In this document: piece by piece, positions 24,946 to 32,781 of the stretch | How the letters are laid out: each line of letters opens with the position of its first letter | How positions within the stretch are numbered: position 1 is the first letter of the stretch | Assembly: GCF_004801285.1 (NCBI RefSeq) | Contig: NZ_SSNY01000012.1 | Location: 1 to 64,000, forward strand | Reading direction: 5' to 3' | Source of the DNA: Ollibium composti | Lineage (GTDB): Bacteria > Pseudomonadota > Alphaproteobacteria > Rhizobiales > Rhizobiaceae | DNA length: 64,000 nt | Notes under the pieces: generated by a model | Told to the model about the DNA's origin: nothing | Seen by the model: only the letters and a program-made list of their open reading frames with translations | Databases searched by the model: none | Position numbers and translations under genes: made by a program

Positions 24946-25959
24946 ATGGTGACGGAACCCCGGCTGGCGCTGATCGCCGAGCTCGAAGCCGCAATCCATG
25001 CTTGCCTCAAGGCGCATGTCCGCGAGGACGAACCGGTCGCCATCCTCGACTTCCCGGATATCCGCAACTGCGGCGATTCCGCGATCTGGCTGGGCGAGAT
25101 GGCCTATCTCGCGAACCGTCACGGCAAGCGGCCGGCCTATGTCTCGCGCATGGACGATTTCTCGGCCGAACAGCTCCGGCGCGCCGCACCGGACGGGCCG
25201 ATCTTCATCCATGGCGGCGGCAATTTCGGCGACATCTGGGGTGCGCATCAGGATTTCCGCGAGCGCGTGCTGGAGCTGTTCCCGGATCGGCCGGTCATCC
25301 AGTTCCCGCAGTCAATCCACTACCAGTCGCCCGAGCGCATCGAACAGAGCGCGCGGGCGATCGGCCGGCACCGGAACTTCACGCTTCTGGTGCGCGACGA
25401 GGAATCGCGGGCTTTCGCCGAAAAGCATTTCGACTGCGCGGTCACGCTGTGCCCCGACATGGCTTTCGCCATTGGCCCGGTGGAGTCGGCGCCGGCCATC
25501 TTCCCGGTGCTGGCCATGCTGCGGGCGGACCGGGAAAAGGCAGGAAACGCCGAACCCGCGGCCTGGCCCGGCCTGCCGGTCGAGGACTGGATCTCGGAAT
25601 CGCCGCGCAGCGTGCAGGCCTCCAAGGCGTTCGGCGCCGCCTCGGCGCTGCTGTCGCTGAAGCCGGCGGAACTCAGGCTCGCCAAGCTCGACGCCGCCGC
25701 CCACAACCGCTTCCGGCGCGGCATCCGGCAGATATCGCGCGGCCGGGCCATCGTCACCGACCGGCTACATGTCCACATCTGCTCGCTGCTGATCGGCCGC
25801 CCGCATGCCGTGCTCGACAACAGTTACGGCAAAGTGCGCCGCTTCATGGCCGCCTTCTCCGGCGGGACCGATCTTTCCTACCGGGCGGCATCGCTGGACG
25901 ACGGCATCGCCTGGGCACAGCAGGCTGCCGAGGGCGCCGCCGGAAAAGCCGCGGCCTGA
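24946..25959 (+). CDS. Polysaccharide pyruvyl transferase family protein (second, not ExoV)
   Basis: The 337-residue product has the pyruvyl-transferase fold features AILDFPDIRNCGDSAIWLGE, IFIHGGGNFGDIWGAH, VIQFPQSIHYQSPERI and near the end AIVTDRLHVHICSLLIGRPH with the conserved arginine and histidine. It is more like the EpsO/GumL-type branch than ExoV at 10319, so it is not a recent duplicate. It probably ketalises or otherwise modifies a sugar of the exopolysaccharide. GGAGAAAAGACG precedes ATG 24946. It follows exoT by 25 bases and leads into another glycosyltransferase, and the pair has no counterpart that I recall in the S. meliloti exo cluster. Confidence 0.85.
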   Translation: MVTEPRLALIAELEAAIHACLKAHVREDEPVAILDFPDIRNCGDSAIWLGEMAYLANRHGKRPAYVSRMDDFSAEQLRRAAPDGPIFIHGGGNFGDIWGAHQDFRERVLELFPDRPVIQFPQSIHYQSPERIEQSARAIGRHRNFTLLVRDEESRAFAEKHFDCAVTLCPDMAFAIGPVESAPAIFPVLAMLRADREKAGNAEPAAWPGLPVEDWISESPRSVQASKAFGAASALLSLKPAELRLAKLDAAAHNRFRRGIRQISRGRAIVTDRLHVHICSLLIGRPHAVLDNSYGKVRRFMAAFSGGTDLSYRAASLDDGIAWAQQAAEGAAGKAAA

Positions 25960-25976
25960 CGACAGGGGACTAACCC

Positions 25977-26786
25977 ATGCTGACCTTCATCATTCCCGTC
26001 CGCCATCAGGACAATGCCCGCGACTGGAGCCTGCTCAAGGCGAACCTTGCGCAGACCGCCGCCTCCATCGCCAGCCAGGTGCATCCGGGCTGGCGCGCGC
26101 TGGTGGTCGCCAACGAGGGCGCCGACCTGCCGGCATTGCCCGTCGGCTTCGACGTCGTGCGCGTCACCTTCCCGCCCAACAACCTGCACGAGATGGGTGA
26201 GGCGGACCTGGAGGCCGTCTACGACGCCTTCCGCGCCGACAAGGGCCGGCGCGTTCTGGCCGGCATGCTGGCCGCCCGCGACAGCCGCTTCTTCATGATC
26301 GTCGACGACGACGATTTCGTCAGCGCCCGCATCGCCGGCCATGCGGCCGAAAACCCCGACGCCAACGGCTGGACCGTCGAGCGCGGCTATATCTGGGACG
26401 ACGGCGGCCGATTGCTGCTCGGCTACGATGAATTCAACCATCTGTGCGGCACCTCGCTGATCGTGCGCGCCGACCTCTACGGCTTGCCGGAACGCTTCGA
26501 GGACGCCTCGCTCGACTGGATCAAGACGATGCTGGGCAGCCATGTGCGGATCGCCGACATCCTGGCCGAGCGCGGCACGCCGCTCAACCCGCTGCCGTTT
26601 CGCGGCGCCGTCTACCGCGTCGCGCATGGCGGCTCGCACAGCAAGGCGCCCAGCCTCGTGAAGAAGTACTTCCTCAGCCGCGAAGCGATGAGAAGGCCGA
26701 GGCGCCTGCTCAGCCACCTCGCCCGCCTGCGGCTGGTCGACGACGGCGCCCGGCGTGAATTCTTCGGCATGCCGGCGAGGAATTGA
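25977..26786 (+). CDS. GT-A type glycosyltransferase, extra gene at end of exo locus
   Basis: This 269-residue protein begins MLTFIIPVRHQDNARDWSLL and has RALVVANEGADLPALP and FMIVDDDDFVSARIAGHA, the acidic cluster standing in for the DxD motif. ASLDWIKTMLGSH and GGSHSKAPSLVKKYFLSREA follow. It is shorter than the other transferases of the cluster and has no clear membrane helix. It lies 17 bases after the second pyruvyl-transferase-like gene, and GGGGAC is near the start. The two probably act on the same residue, one adding a sugar and one modifying it. Donor and acceptor cannot be told. Confidence 0.75.
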   Translation: MLTFIIPVRHQDNARDWSLLKANLAQTAASIASQVHPGWRALVVANEGADLPALPVGFDVVRVTFPPNNLHEMGEADLEAVYDAFRADKGRRVLAGMLAARDSRFFMIVDDDDFVSARIAGHAAENPDANGWTVERGYIWDDGGRLLLGYDEFNHLCGTSLIVRADLYGLPERFEDASLDWIKTMLGSHVRIADILAERGTPLNPLPFRGAVYRVAHGGSHSKAPSLVKKYFLSREAMRRPRRLLSHLARLRLVDDGARREFFGMPARN

Positions 26787-26813
26787 ACCGCCTCGTTCGC
26801 CGCGTGTTTGCCG

Positions 26814-26850
26814 GCGGAAAGAATTTCCGCGATCGCGCGCGGTCGCGATC
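26814..26850 (+). terminator. Two tandem perfect hairpins at the end of the exo locus
   Basis: GCGGAAA (26814-26820) pairs with TTTCCGC (26824-26830), and immediately after it GATCGCG (26831-26837) pairs with CGCGATC (26844-26850). No T-run follows. They lie 28 bases after the last exo-locus gene and probably end or protect that transcript, or take part in control of the next operon. Confidence 0.45.
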
Positions 26851-26861
26851 ATCTCGGGAGG

Positions 26862-26902
26862 CGATATAAATATCGACAAACCGCTCGCGCGGCCCCTATT
26901 CT
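26862..26902 (+). promoter_or_regulatory. Dyad and candidate promoter of the liv-type operon
   Basis: CGATAT and ATATCG (26862-26867, 26870-26875) form a perfect inverted repeat two bases apart. The right arm overlaps TCGACA (26873-26878), and TATTCT follows after 18 bases (26897-26902). This arrangement suits a regulated promoter about 90 bases ahead of the binding-protein gene. Confidence 0.35.
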
Positions 26903-26993
26903 CTGCCGTCGGGTCACGGCTCCGTTATCCGACTCCGGCCTCGGGCGCTTTCAGCTGCATAGGGTCGAAATCTGGGTAATCAGGGAGAATAGG

Positions 26994-28199
26994 ATGTCGA
27001 ACATCACCATGCGGCTCGCCGGCGCGCTTTTCGGAGCCGTCGCCCTTTCCGCCATGCCCGCCATGGCCGAGGATCTCGTCCTGGGCGCGTCGGTGCAGTT
27101 GACCGGCCCGGTCGCCAACACCGGCCGCTACTACAAGGACGCCTACGAGTTCACCATCGACAAGATCAACGAGGCGGGCGGCGTCAAGGTCGGCGACAAG
27201 CAGTACAAACTGGCGCTCAAGCTCTACGACAACCAGTCGGACGTGAACCTGTCGGTGCGCCAGTACACGCAGCTCATCTCGCAGGACAAGGTGAACCTGC
27301 TGCTCGGGCCGTTCGCCTCCAATTTCGCGCTCGCCGATTCGGCCGTATCGGAAAAATACCAGGTGCCGATGGTGCAGGGCGGCGGTGCTTCCGACCAGAT
27401 CTTCTCGCGCAAGTTCAAATACATCTTCGGCACGCTGGCGCCGGCGAGCAACTATTTCGGTTCGACCATCGCCATGATGAAGGAACTCGACCCGGCGCCG
27501 AAGTCTGTTGCGCTGCTCTATGCCGACGATGCCTTCGACGTCTCCGTTGCTGACGGCACGCGGCCGCTGCTCAAGGACGCCGGCATCACGGTAGCACTCG
27601 ACGAGCGCTACACCTCGAACGCGAGCGACTTCAACTCGCTGCTGTCGCAGATCAAGAGCGCCAATGTCGACGCTGTGCTGGTCGCCGGCCACGAGACGGA
27701 AATCCTCAATTTCGTGCGGCAGGCGAAAAGCCTGGCAGTGGCCCCAAAACTCTATTCCTTCACCGTCGGCGTGCCGAGCGAGGACTTCCGCAAGGCGCTG
27801 GGCAAGGACGCCGATTATGCTTTCGGCATGAGCGCCTGGCTTCCTTCGGCGGACCTCAAGGACAAGTATTTCGGCGATGCCGCCGCCTTCGCGGAAGCCT
27901 ACAAGGCGAAGTTCGGCTATGAGCCCGACTATCACGCCGCTTCCGGCGCGGCCGACGTCGAGGCGCTGGTGCAGGCGGTCGAGGCGGCCGGCACGCTCGA
28001 TCCCAAGGCGGTGCGCGACGCCATCGCCAAGCTCAACTTCGACAGCCTCTACGGCAAGATCGCCTTCGCCGAGAACGGCCAGATCGACCTCGCGCAGACG
28101 GTGATCCAGGTGCAGGACGGCAAGGTTGCCGCCGTCTACGGCGCCAAGGGATTCCTCGAAAAGCCGAAATATCCGATGCCAGCCTGGAACGCGCGCTGA
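26994..28199 (+). CDS. Branched-chain amino-acid-type ABC transporter substrate-binding protein
   Basis: The 401-residue periplasmic protein has a signal peptide ending near AMAED (about residue 24) and the LivJ-like type I binding fold. It starts [20 protein letters not shown] and contains [20 protein letters not shown] and [16 protein letters not shown]. Later it has [16 protein letters not shown]. Members bind branched-chain amino acids, but also urea, amides, aromatic acids or hydroxy acids. GGGAGAATAGG precedes ATG 26994. A strong hairpin lies between this gene and the permease genes. The convergent neighbours are 2-hydroxyacid dehydrogenases, which may hint at an acid substrate. Confidence 0.92.
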   Translation: MSNITMRLAGALFGAVALSAMPAMAEDLVLGASVQLTGPVANTGRYYKDAYEFTIDKINEAGGVKVGDKQYKLALKLYDNQSDVNLSVRQYTQLISQDKVNLLLGPFASNFALADSAVSEKYQVPMVQGGGASDQIFSRKFKYIFGTLAPASNYFGSTIAMMKELDPAPKSVALLYADDAFDVSVADGTRPLLKDAGITVALDERYTSNASDFNSLLSQIKSANVDAVLVAGHETEILNFVRQAKSLAVAPKLYSFTVGVPSEDFRKALGKDADYAFGMSAWLPSADLKDKYFGDAAAFAEAYKAKFGYEPDYHAASGAADVEALVQAVEAAGTLDPKAVRDAIAKLNFDSLYGKIAFAENGQIDLAQTVIQVQDGKVAAVYGAKGFLEKPKYPMPAWNAR

Positions 28200-28214
28200 C
28201 CGGGGAAACGACGA

Positions 28215-28244
28215 CGGCGCCGCCCGGTGGGACGGACGGCGCCG
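28215..28244 (+). promoter_or_regulatory. Intercistronic hairpin between liv-type binding-protein and permease genes
   Basis: CGGCGCCG occurs at 28215-28222 and again at 28237-28244. Because it is self-complementary, the copies can pair as an 8-bp stem with a 14-base loop. There is no T-run. It probably stabilises the upstream mRNA or partly limits read-through to the permease genes. Confidence 0.5.
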
Positions 28245-28321
28245 AAGCGATCGAGGCGGCGCCTGCGGGTTTTCGTTTGCCGACGCTTCGCCTATGACTT
28301 GATTGGAGAGGGGATCGACGC

Positions 28322-29185
28322 GTGGATCTGCTGGCGCAAATCCTGATCAACGGCGTGCTCTTGGGCGGGCTCTATGCCGTCATGGCATTGGGGCTGGCGC
28401 TCGTGTGGGGCGTGCTCAACATCGTCAACCTGGCGCATGGCGCCTTCATCATGCTGGGCGGGTATCTCTCCTGGCACCTCTACACCTATCTCGGCATCGA
28501 CCCCTTCCTCGGCCTGCCGATCACCGCCGTGGTGATGTTCTGCCTCGGCTACGCCTTGCAACGCGGTGTGCTCAACCTCGTCGTCAGGGCGCCGATGTTC
28601 AACACGCTGCTCATCACCTTCGGGCTTGAAGTCGTGCTGACCTATCTGGCGCAGCTCGCCTTTTCCGCCGACTTCCGCACCATCAATCCTTCCTATGCCG
28701 GCTCCAGCATCGCGCTCGGCCCGGTGGTGGTGCCGGTGGCCCGCCTGATGGCCTTCGGCGTCGCCGTCGCGCTGACGGTCGGCATGTGGCTGTTCCTGCT
28801 GCACAGCCGGCTCGGCCGTGCCATCCGCGCCACGGCGCAGAACCTCGTCGCCGCGCGCCTCTACGGCGTCGAGCCGCGCCACCTCTACGCCATGACCTTC
28901 GGCATCGGCATCGGGCTCGCCGGTGCGGCAGGCGGGCTCTACGGCACCGTCTCGCAGATCGATCCCTATATCGGCGCGACGCTGACGGCGAAGTCCTTTG
29001 CCATCGCCATCATCGGCGGCCTCGACAATCCGCTCGGCGTGCTGGTCGGCGGGCTGGTGCTAGGCATCATCGAGTCGCTGACGGTGCTTTATGTCGGCGC
29101 CACCTTCGGCGACGTGGCGAGCTTCGGGGTGCTGGTGCTGGTGCTCATCTTCCGGCCGAGCGGCCTTCTGGGGAAAACGGCATGA
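28322..29185 (+). CDS. livH: ABC transporter permease, LivH-type
   Basis: This 287-residue inner-membrane permease of the branched-chain amino acid family has the typical LINGVLLGGLYAVMALGLAL start. WGVLNIVNLAHGAFIMLGGY follows, and near the end IIGGLDNPLGVLVGGLVLG forms the loop that contacts the ATPases. It starts with GTG at 28322, preceded by GAGAGGGG. Its last codon overlaps the livM start (ATGA at 29182-29185). Substrate specificity is unknown, so the symbol denotes the family. Confidence 0.92.
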   Translation: MDLLAQILINGVLLGGLYAVMALGLALVWGVLNIVNLAHGAFIMLGGYLSWHLYTYLGIDPFLGLPITAVVMFCLGYALQRGVLNLVVRAPMFNTLLITFGLEVVLTYLAQLAFSADFRTINPSYAGSSIALGPVVVPVARLMAFGVAVALTVGMWLFLLHSRLGRAIRATAQNLVAARLYGVEPRHLYAMTFGIGIGLAGAAGGLYGTVSQIDPYIGATLTAKSFAIAIIGGLDNPLGVLVGGLVLGIIESLTVLYVGATFGDVASFGVLVLVLIFRPSGLLGKTA

Positions 29186-30129
29186 AGGGGCTGCGCTGGA
29201 TTCTGCTCGTCGCCGCACTCGTCGTGCTCGCGGCCGTGCCGTGGTTCGGCTCGGATGTGCTGGTGCAGTTCGGCATCAACGCATTGCTTCTGGCCGTGCT
29301 GGCGCAGGGCTGGAACATCATCGGCGGCTATACCGGCTACGCCTCCTTCGGCAATTCGGTCTTCTACGGGCTGGGCAGCTACGGCGTGGCGATTGCCATG
29401 GTGCAGTGGGAGCTGCCCTTCGCCATCGGCATGGTGTTCGGCGTGGTGCTCGCTGTCGCCTTCGCCTTCCTGCTCGGTCTGCCGGTGTTGCGCCTCAGGG
29501 GCCACTATTTCGCCATCGCCACGCTGGCGTTGGCGCAGGTGATGATCGCCATCGTCTCCAACCTCTCCATCGCCGGGCAGAACATCGGCCTGGTGCTGCC
29601 GCCGCTCAACGACGATCGGCTGTTCTACGAACTGTCGCTGATCCTGCTGATCGCGGCGACCGCGACGGTGTTTTGGCTGACGCGCAGCCGCTTCGGCTTC
29701 GGCCTGATCGCCATCCGCGAGAACGAGGAGGGCGCTGCGGTGATGGGCGTCAACACCACGCTCTACAAGGTGCTGGCCTTCGCCCTTTCCGGCGTCTTCT
29801 CGGCGCTCGCCGGCGGCATCCACGCCTACTGGATCACCTTTTTGGACCCCGCCAGCGCCTTCGACATCAGCCTCAACGTCAAGATGATCATCATGGCGGT
29901 GTTCGGCGGGCCGGGCACGGTACTTGGCCCTGTGCTCGGCGCCTTCGTGCTGTCCACCGTGTCGGAACTGCTCTCCAGCGAGATCACCAGCGTTGCCGGG
30001 CTGTTCTTCGGCCTCGTCGTCGTGGTGGCGGTGATCTTCATGCCGCGCGGCGTCGCCGACCTGATGCGCCGCTTCCGCGCGACGGGCTGGCGCTACTTCG
30101 TCAAGAACCTGAAGGCGCACCGCATATGA
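29182..30129 (+). CDS. livM: ABC transporter permease, LivM-type
   Basis: The 315-residue permease has two N-terminal hydrophobic helices, then the LivM signature GWNIIGGYTGYASFGNSVFY, with LRGHYFAIATLALAQVMIAI and RENEEGAAVMGVNTTLYKVL further on. The C-terminal part has VFGGPGTVLGPVLGAFVL. It partners LivH to form the channel. Overlaps of four bases at both ends (with livH and livG) point to translational coupling. Confidence 0.92.
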   Translation: MKGLRWILLVAALVVLAAVPWFGSDVLVQFGINALLLAVLAQGWNIIGGYTGYASFGNSVFYGLGSYGVAIAMVQWELPFAIGMVFGVVLAVAFAFLLGLPVLRLRGHYFAIATLALAQVMIAIVSNLSIAGQNIGLVLPPLNDDRLFYELSLILLIAATATVFWLTRSRFGFGLIAIRENEEGAAVMGVNTTLYKVLAFALSGVFSALAGGIHAYWITFLDPASAFDISLNVKMIIMAVFGGPGTVLGPVLGAFVLSTVSELLSSEITSVAGLFFGLVVVVAVIFMPRGVADLMRRFRATGWRYFVKNLKAHRI

Positions 30130-30860
30130 GCGCCGTTCTCGGAATCACAAATGTGACGCGCCGTTTCGCCGGCCTGATCGCCGTCAACGACGTCTCCTTC
30201 ACGCTGAACCAGGGCGAGATCCTCGGCGTCATCGGCCCGAACGGCGCGGGCAAGACCACGCTGGTCAGCCTGATTTCGGGCACACTTGCCCCGACCGCCG
30301 GCGACATCGCCTTCGAGGGCCGACCGATCACGAAGCTTCCCGCCTACCAGCGCGCGAGGCTCGGCATCGGTCGCACCTTCCAGATCATGCGGCCGTTCCC
30401 CGGCCTGTCGGTGCTCGACAATGTCGCGGTGGGCGCCCTGTTCGGCCATGGCGGCGGCGAGTCCGATCTCGACAAGGCGCGCGAACTGGCGCGGGCGCAG
30501 CTCGATTTCGTCGGCCTCGCCAAATTCGCCGACCAGCGCGCCGACGAGCTCGGCGGCCCCAGCCGCAAGCGCCTCGAACTCGCCAAGGCGCTCGCCATGC
30601 AGCCCAAGGTTCTGCTCTGCGACGAGGTGATGGCGGGTCTCAACCTCGTCGAGATCGACGAGGTGATCGAGGTGCTGAAACGGGTGCGCGAGCGCGGCAT
30701 TTCCATCCTCGTCATCGAGCACGTCATCAAGGCGATCAAGAGCCTGTCCGACCGCCTTCTGGTGCTGCATCACGGCGAGAAGATCGCCGACGGCGACCCC
30801 GATACGGTGCTGTCCGACGCGCGGGTGGTGGAAGCCTATCTCGGACGGAGGCGGGCATGA
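30126..30860 (+). CDS. livG: ABC transporter ATP-binding protein, LivG-type
   Basis: This 244-residue ATPase has Walker A GPNGAGKTT, Walker B VLLCDEVMAGLN, and the switch histidine in VIEHVIKAI. The signature region reads LGGPSRKRLELAKALA, which departs from the usual LSGGQ and from the LAGRKRLELARAL form that I associate with this subfamily. The family-specific GRTFQIMRPFPGLSVLDNV is intact. ATGA overlaps link it to livM and livF. The protein energises uptake at the cytoplasmic side of the membrane. Confidence 0.92.
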   Translation: MSAVLGITNVTRRFAGLIAVNDVSFTLNQGEILGVIGPNGAGKTTLVSLISGTLAPTAGDIAFEGRPITKLPAYQRARLGIGRTFQIMRPFPGLSVLDNVAVGALFGHGGGESDLDKARELARAQLDFVGLAKFADQRADELGGPSRKRLELAKALAMQPKVLLCDEVMAGLNLVEIDEVIEVLKRVRERGISILVIEHVIKAIKSLSDRLLVLHHGEKIADGDPDTVLSDARVVEAYLGRRRA

Positions 30861-31591
30861 GCGCGGCGGAAAATCCTGTGGCGGAGGCGCTGCTGGTCAT
30901 CGACGGGCTCGGCGCCGGCTATGGCGAGATGCCGGTGCTGAAAGGCGTGTCGCTGGAAATCCGCCGTGCCGAGATCGTGGCGCTGGTCGGCTCCAACGGC
31001 GCCGGCAAGACGACGCTGCTGCGCGCGCTGTCGCGTGTCATCGCCTGCACCGGCAAGGCCTCTTTTCTCGGCCGTGACCTCGTGCCGTTGACGCCGGACG
31101 AGGCGTTCGGCGCCGGGCTGGTGCAGGTGCCGGAAGGCCGCCAGCTTTTCGACCGCATGACGGTGGAGGACAATCTCCTGATGGGCGCCTACCGGCGTGC
31201 CGACAAGGCGGCGATCGTCGGTGACCTCGAGCGCATGTACGGCCTGTTCCCGCGCCTCGGCGAGCGGCGGCGGCAGCTTGCCGGCTCGATGTCGGGCGGC
31301 GAGCAGCAGATGTGCGCCATGGCGCGCGGCCTGATGGCGCGACCGCAACTGCTGATGATCGACGAGATGAGCCTCGGCCTGGCGCCGGTGGTGGTCGAGC
31401 AACTGATGGAAGTGCTGGCGACGATCCGCGGCGAGGGCGTCACCGTTCTGCTCGTCGAGCAGGACATCCACCTCGCGCTGTCGGGAGCCGACCGCGGCTA
31501 TGTCATGGAGACGGGCTCGATCGTTCACAGCGGCGACGCCAAGGCGCTGATCGACGACCCCGCCGTGCGCAAGGCCTATCTCGGCCTCTGA
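30857..31591 (+). CDS. livF: ABC transporter ATP-binding protein, LivF-type
   Basis: The 244-residue product has Walker A GSNGAGKTT, a canonical signature MSGGEQQM, Walker B LLMIDEMSLGLAP and the LivF-typical QVPEGRQLFDRMTVEDNLLM. A polar extension of about 13 residues precedes the domain. It is the last gene of the liv-type operon. The stop lies only 14 bases from the stop of the convergent FMN dehydrogenase gene, and no bidirectional terminator hairpin was seen there. Confidence 0.92.
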   Translation: MSAAENPVAEALLVIDGLGAGYGEMPVLKGVSLEIRRAEIVALVGSNGAGKTTLLRALSRVIACTGKASFLGRDLVPLTPDEAFGAGLVQVPEGRQLFDRMTVEDNLLMGAYRRADKAAIVGDLERMYGLFPRLGERRRQLAGSMSGGEQQMCAMARGLMARPQLLMIDEMSLGLAPVVVEQLMEVLATIRGEGVTVLLVEQDIHLALSGADRGYVMETGSIVHSGDAKALIDDPAVRKAYLGL

Positions 31592-31605
31592 GGCCGGAAA
31601 AGCGT

Positions 31606-32781
31606 TCAGAGCGATCCTTCGCGCAGGCAGGACGGGTCGAGCGCGTCGAGGCGCGGACGGCCGAGCAGCGACAGCGTGCGGCGGATCTCTTCGGCCAGGA
31701 TGGCGAGCGCGCGGGCAGCGCCCGCTTCGCCGCCCGCGGCCAGACCGTAGAGCGTGGCGCGGCCGACCAGCACGCCGTCGGCGCCCAGCGCCAGCGCCTT
31801 GACGATATCGGTGCCGCGGCGGAAGCCGCTGTCGATCAGGATCGTTGTCTTGCCGCCGAGCCGGCTCACGATCTCGGGCAGCACGCTCATCGGCGACACC
31901 GAGCCGTCGAGCTGGCGGCCGCCATGATTGGAAACGACGATGCCGTCCACGCCTTCCGCCTGGGCGCGTTCGGCGTCGTCGGCCGAGAGCACGCCCTTCA
32001 ACAGCAGCTTGCCCGGCCACAGCGCGCGGATGCGGGCGAGCTTTTCCCAGTCGAGGTCGGCATCGATCTCGTCGCGCGACCAGGTGGCGGCCGCGGCGAG
32101 GTCGCGGCGGTCCGGCGGCAGGGCCTCGACGAGATTGCCGAAAGTCGGGATTCCGCGCGACAGCACGTCGAGCAGCCAGCGCGGATGGCAAAGCGTCTCG
32201 AGCTTGTTCATCAAGGTCGGGTCGGTGCCGGCGCGGTAGTTGCGGCGATCCCATTCGCGGTTGCCGAACACCGTGGCGTCGGCGGTGACGACGAGGGCGT
32301 CGCAGTTCGCCGCGCGCGCCCGGGCGATCAGGCTTTCCATGAACGACTGCGAACGGAACACGTAGATCTGCATCCAGTGGCTGAGGCCGGCGGTCGCCGC
32401 GACCTTTTCCAGCGGTGCGTTGGACACCGTGCTCTGGATGAAGGGGATGCCTGTGGCGGCCGCCGCGCGCGCCAGCGCCAGATCGCCGTCGCGCGCGAAC
32501 AGGCCGCAGAAACCGGTCGGCGCGACCGCAAGCGGCAGGGCCGCACGAGTGCCGAAGAACGTCGTCGCCGTATTGACGGTTTTGCCCGCGACCAGCGTGC
32601 GTGGCACGAATTCCAGCCGGTCGAATACGGCGCGGTTGCGTCGCAGCGTCACCTCCTCCTCCGCGCCGCCTTCGAGATATTCGAAGACGAAGCCCGGCAG
32701 CCGGCGCTCCGCCATGTGGCGCAGTTCGGCGATGGAAAGGGCGCGGCGGATATCCGCTCCGCCATGAAACCGCCGGCTCAC
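31606..32781 (-). CDS. FMN-dependent 2-hydroxyacid dehydrogenase/oxidase (LldD family)
   Basis: This 391-residue TIM-barrel flavoenzyme belongs to the family of L-lactate, glycolate and mandelate dehydrogenases. Seen are LAVAPTGFCGLFARDGDLAL, WMQIYVFRS, LVVTADATVFGNREWDRRN and the active-site VVSNHGGRQLDG (histidine near 284) with LIDSGFRRGTDIVKALALGA for the FMN phosphate. The GTG at 32781 overlaps the stop of the upstream FAD dehydrogenase gene in a GTGA arrangement, which decides this start. The pair could oxidise L- and D-forms of one 2-hydroxy acid. The exact acid is not visible. Confidence 0.88.
   Translation of the reverse strand: MSRRFHGGADIRRALSIAELRHMAERRLPGFVFEYLEGGAEEEVTLRRNRAVFDRLEFVPRTLVAGKTVNTATTFFGTRAALPLAVAPTGFCGLFARDGDLALARAAAATGIPFIQSTVSNAPLEKVAATAGLSHWMQIYVFRSQSFMESLIARARAANCDALVVTADATVFGNREWDRRNYRAGTDPTLMNKLETLCHPRWLLDVLSRGIPTFGNLVEALPPDRRDLAAAATWSRDEIDADLDWEKLARIRALWPGKLLLKGVLSADDAERAQAEGVDGIVVSNHGGRQLDGSVSPMSVLPEIVSRLGGKTTILIDSGFRRGTDIVKALALGADGVLVGRATLYGLAAGGEAGAARALAILAEEIRRTLSLLGRPRLDALDPSCLREGSL

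Noticed and set aside
22727-24952. Very long plus-strand frame across exoH and exoT
   Set aside because: Arg/Ala/Gly-rich shadow reading; both true genes have clear membrane-protein translations in other frames.
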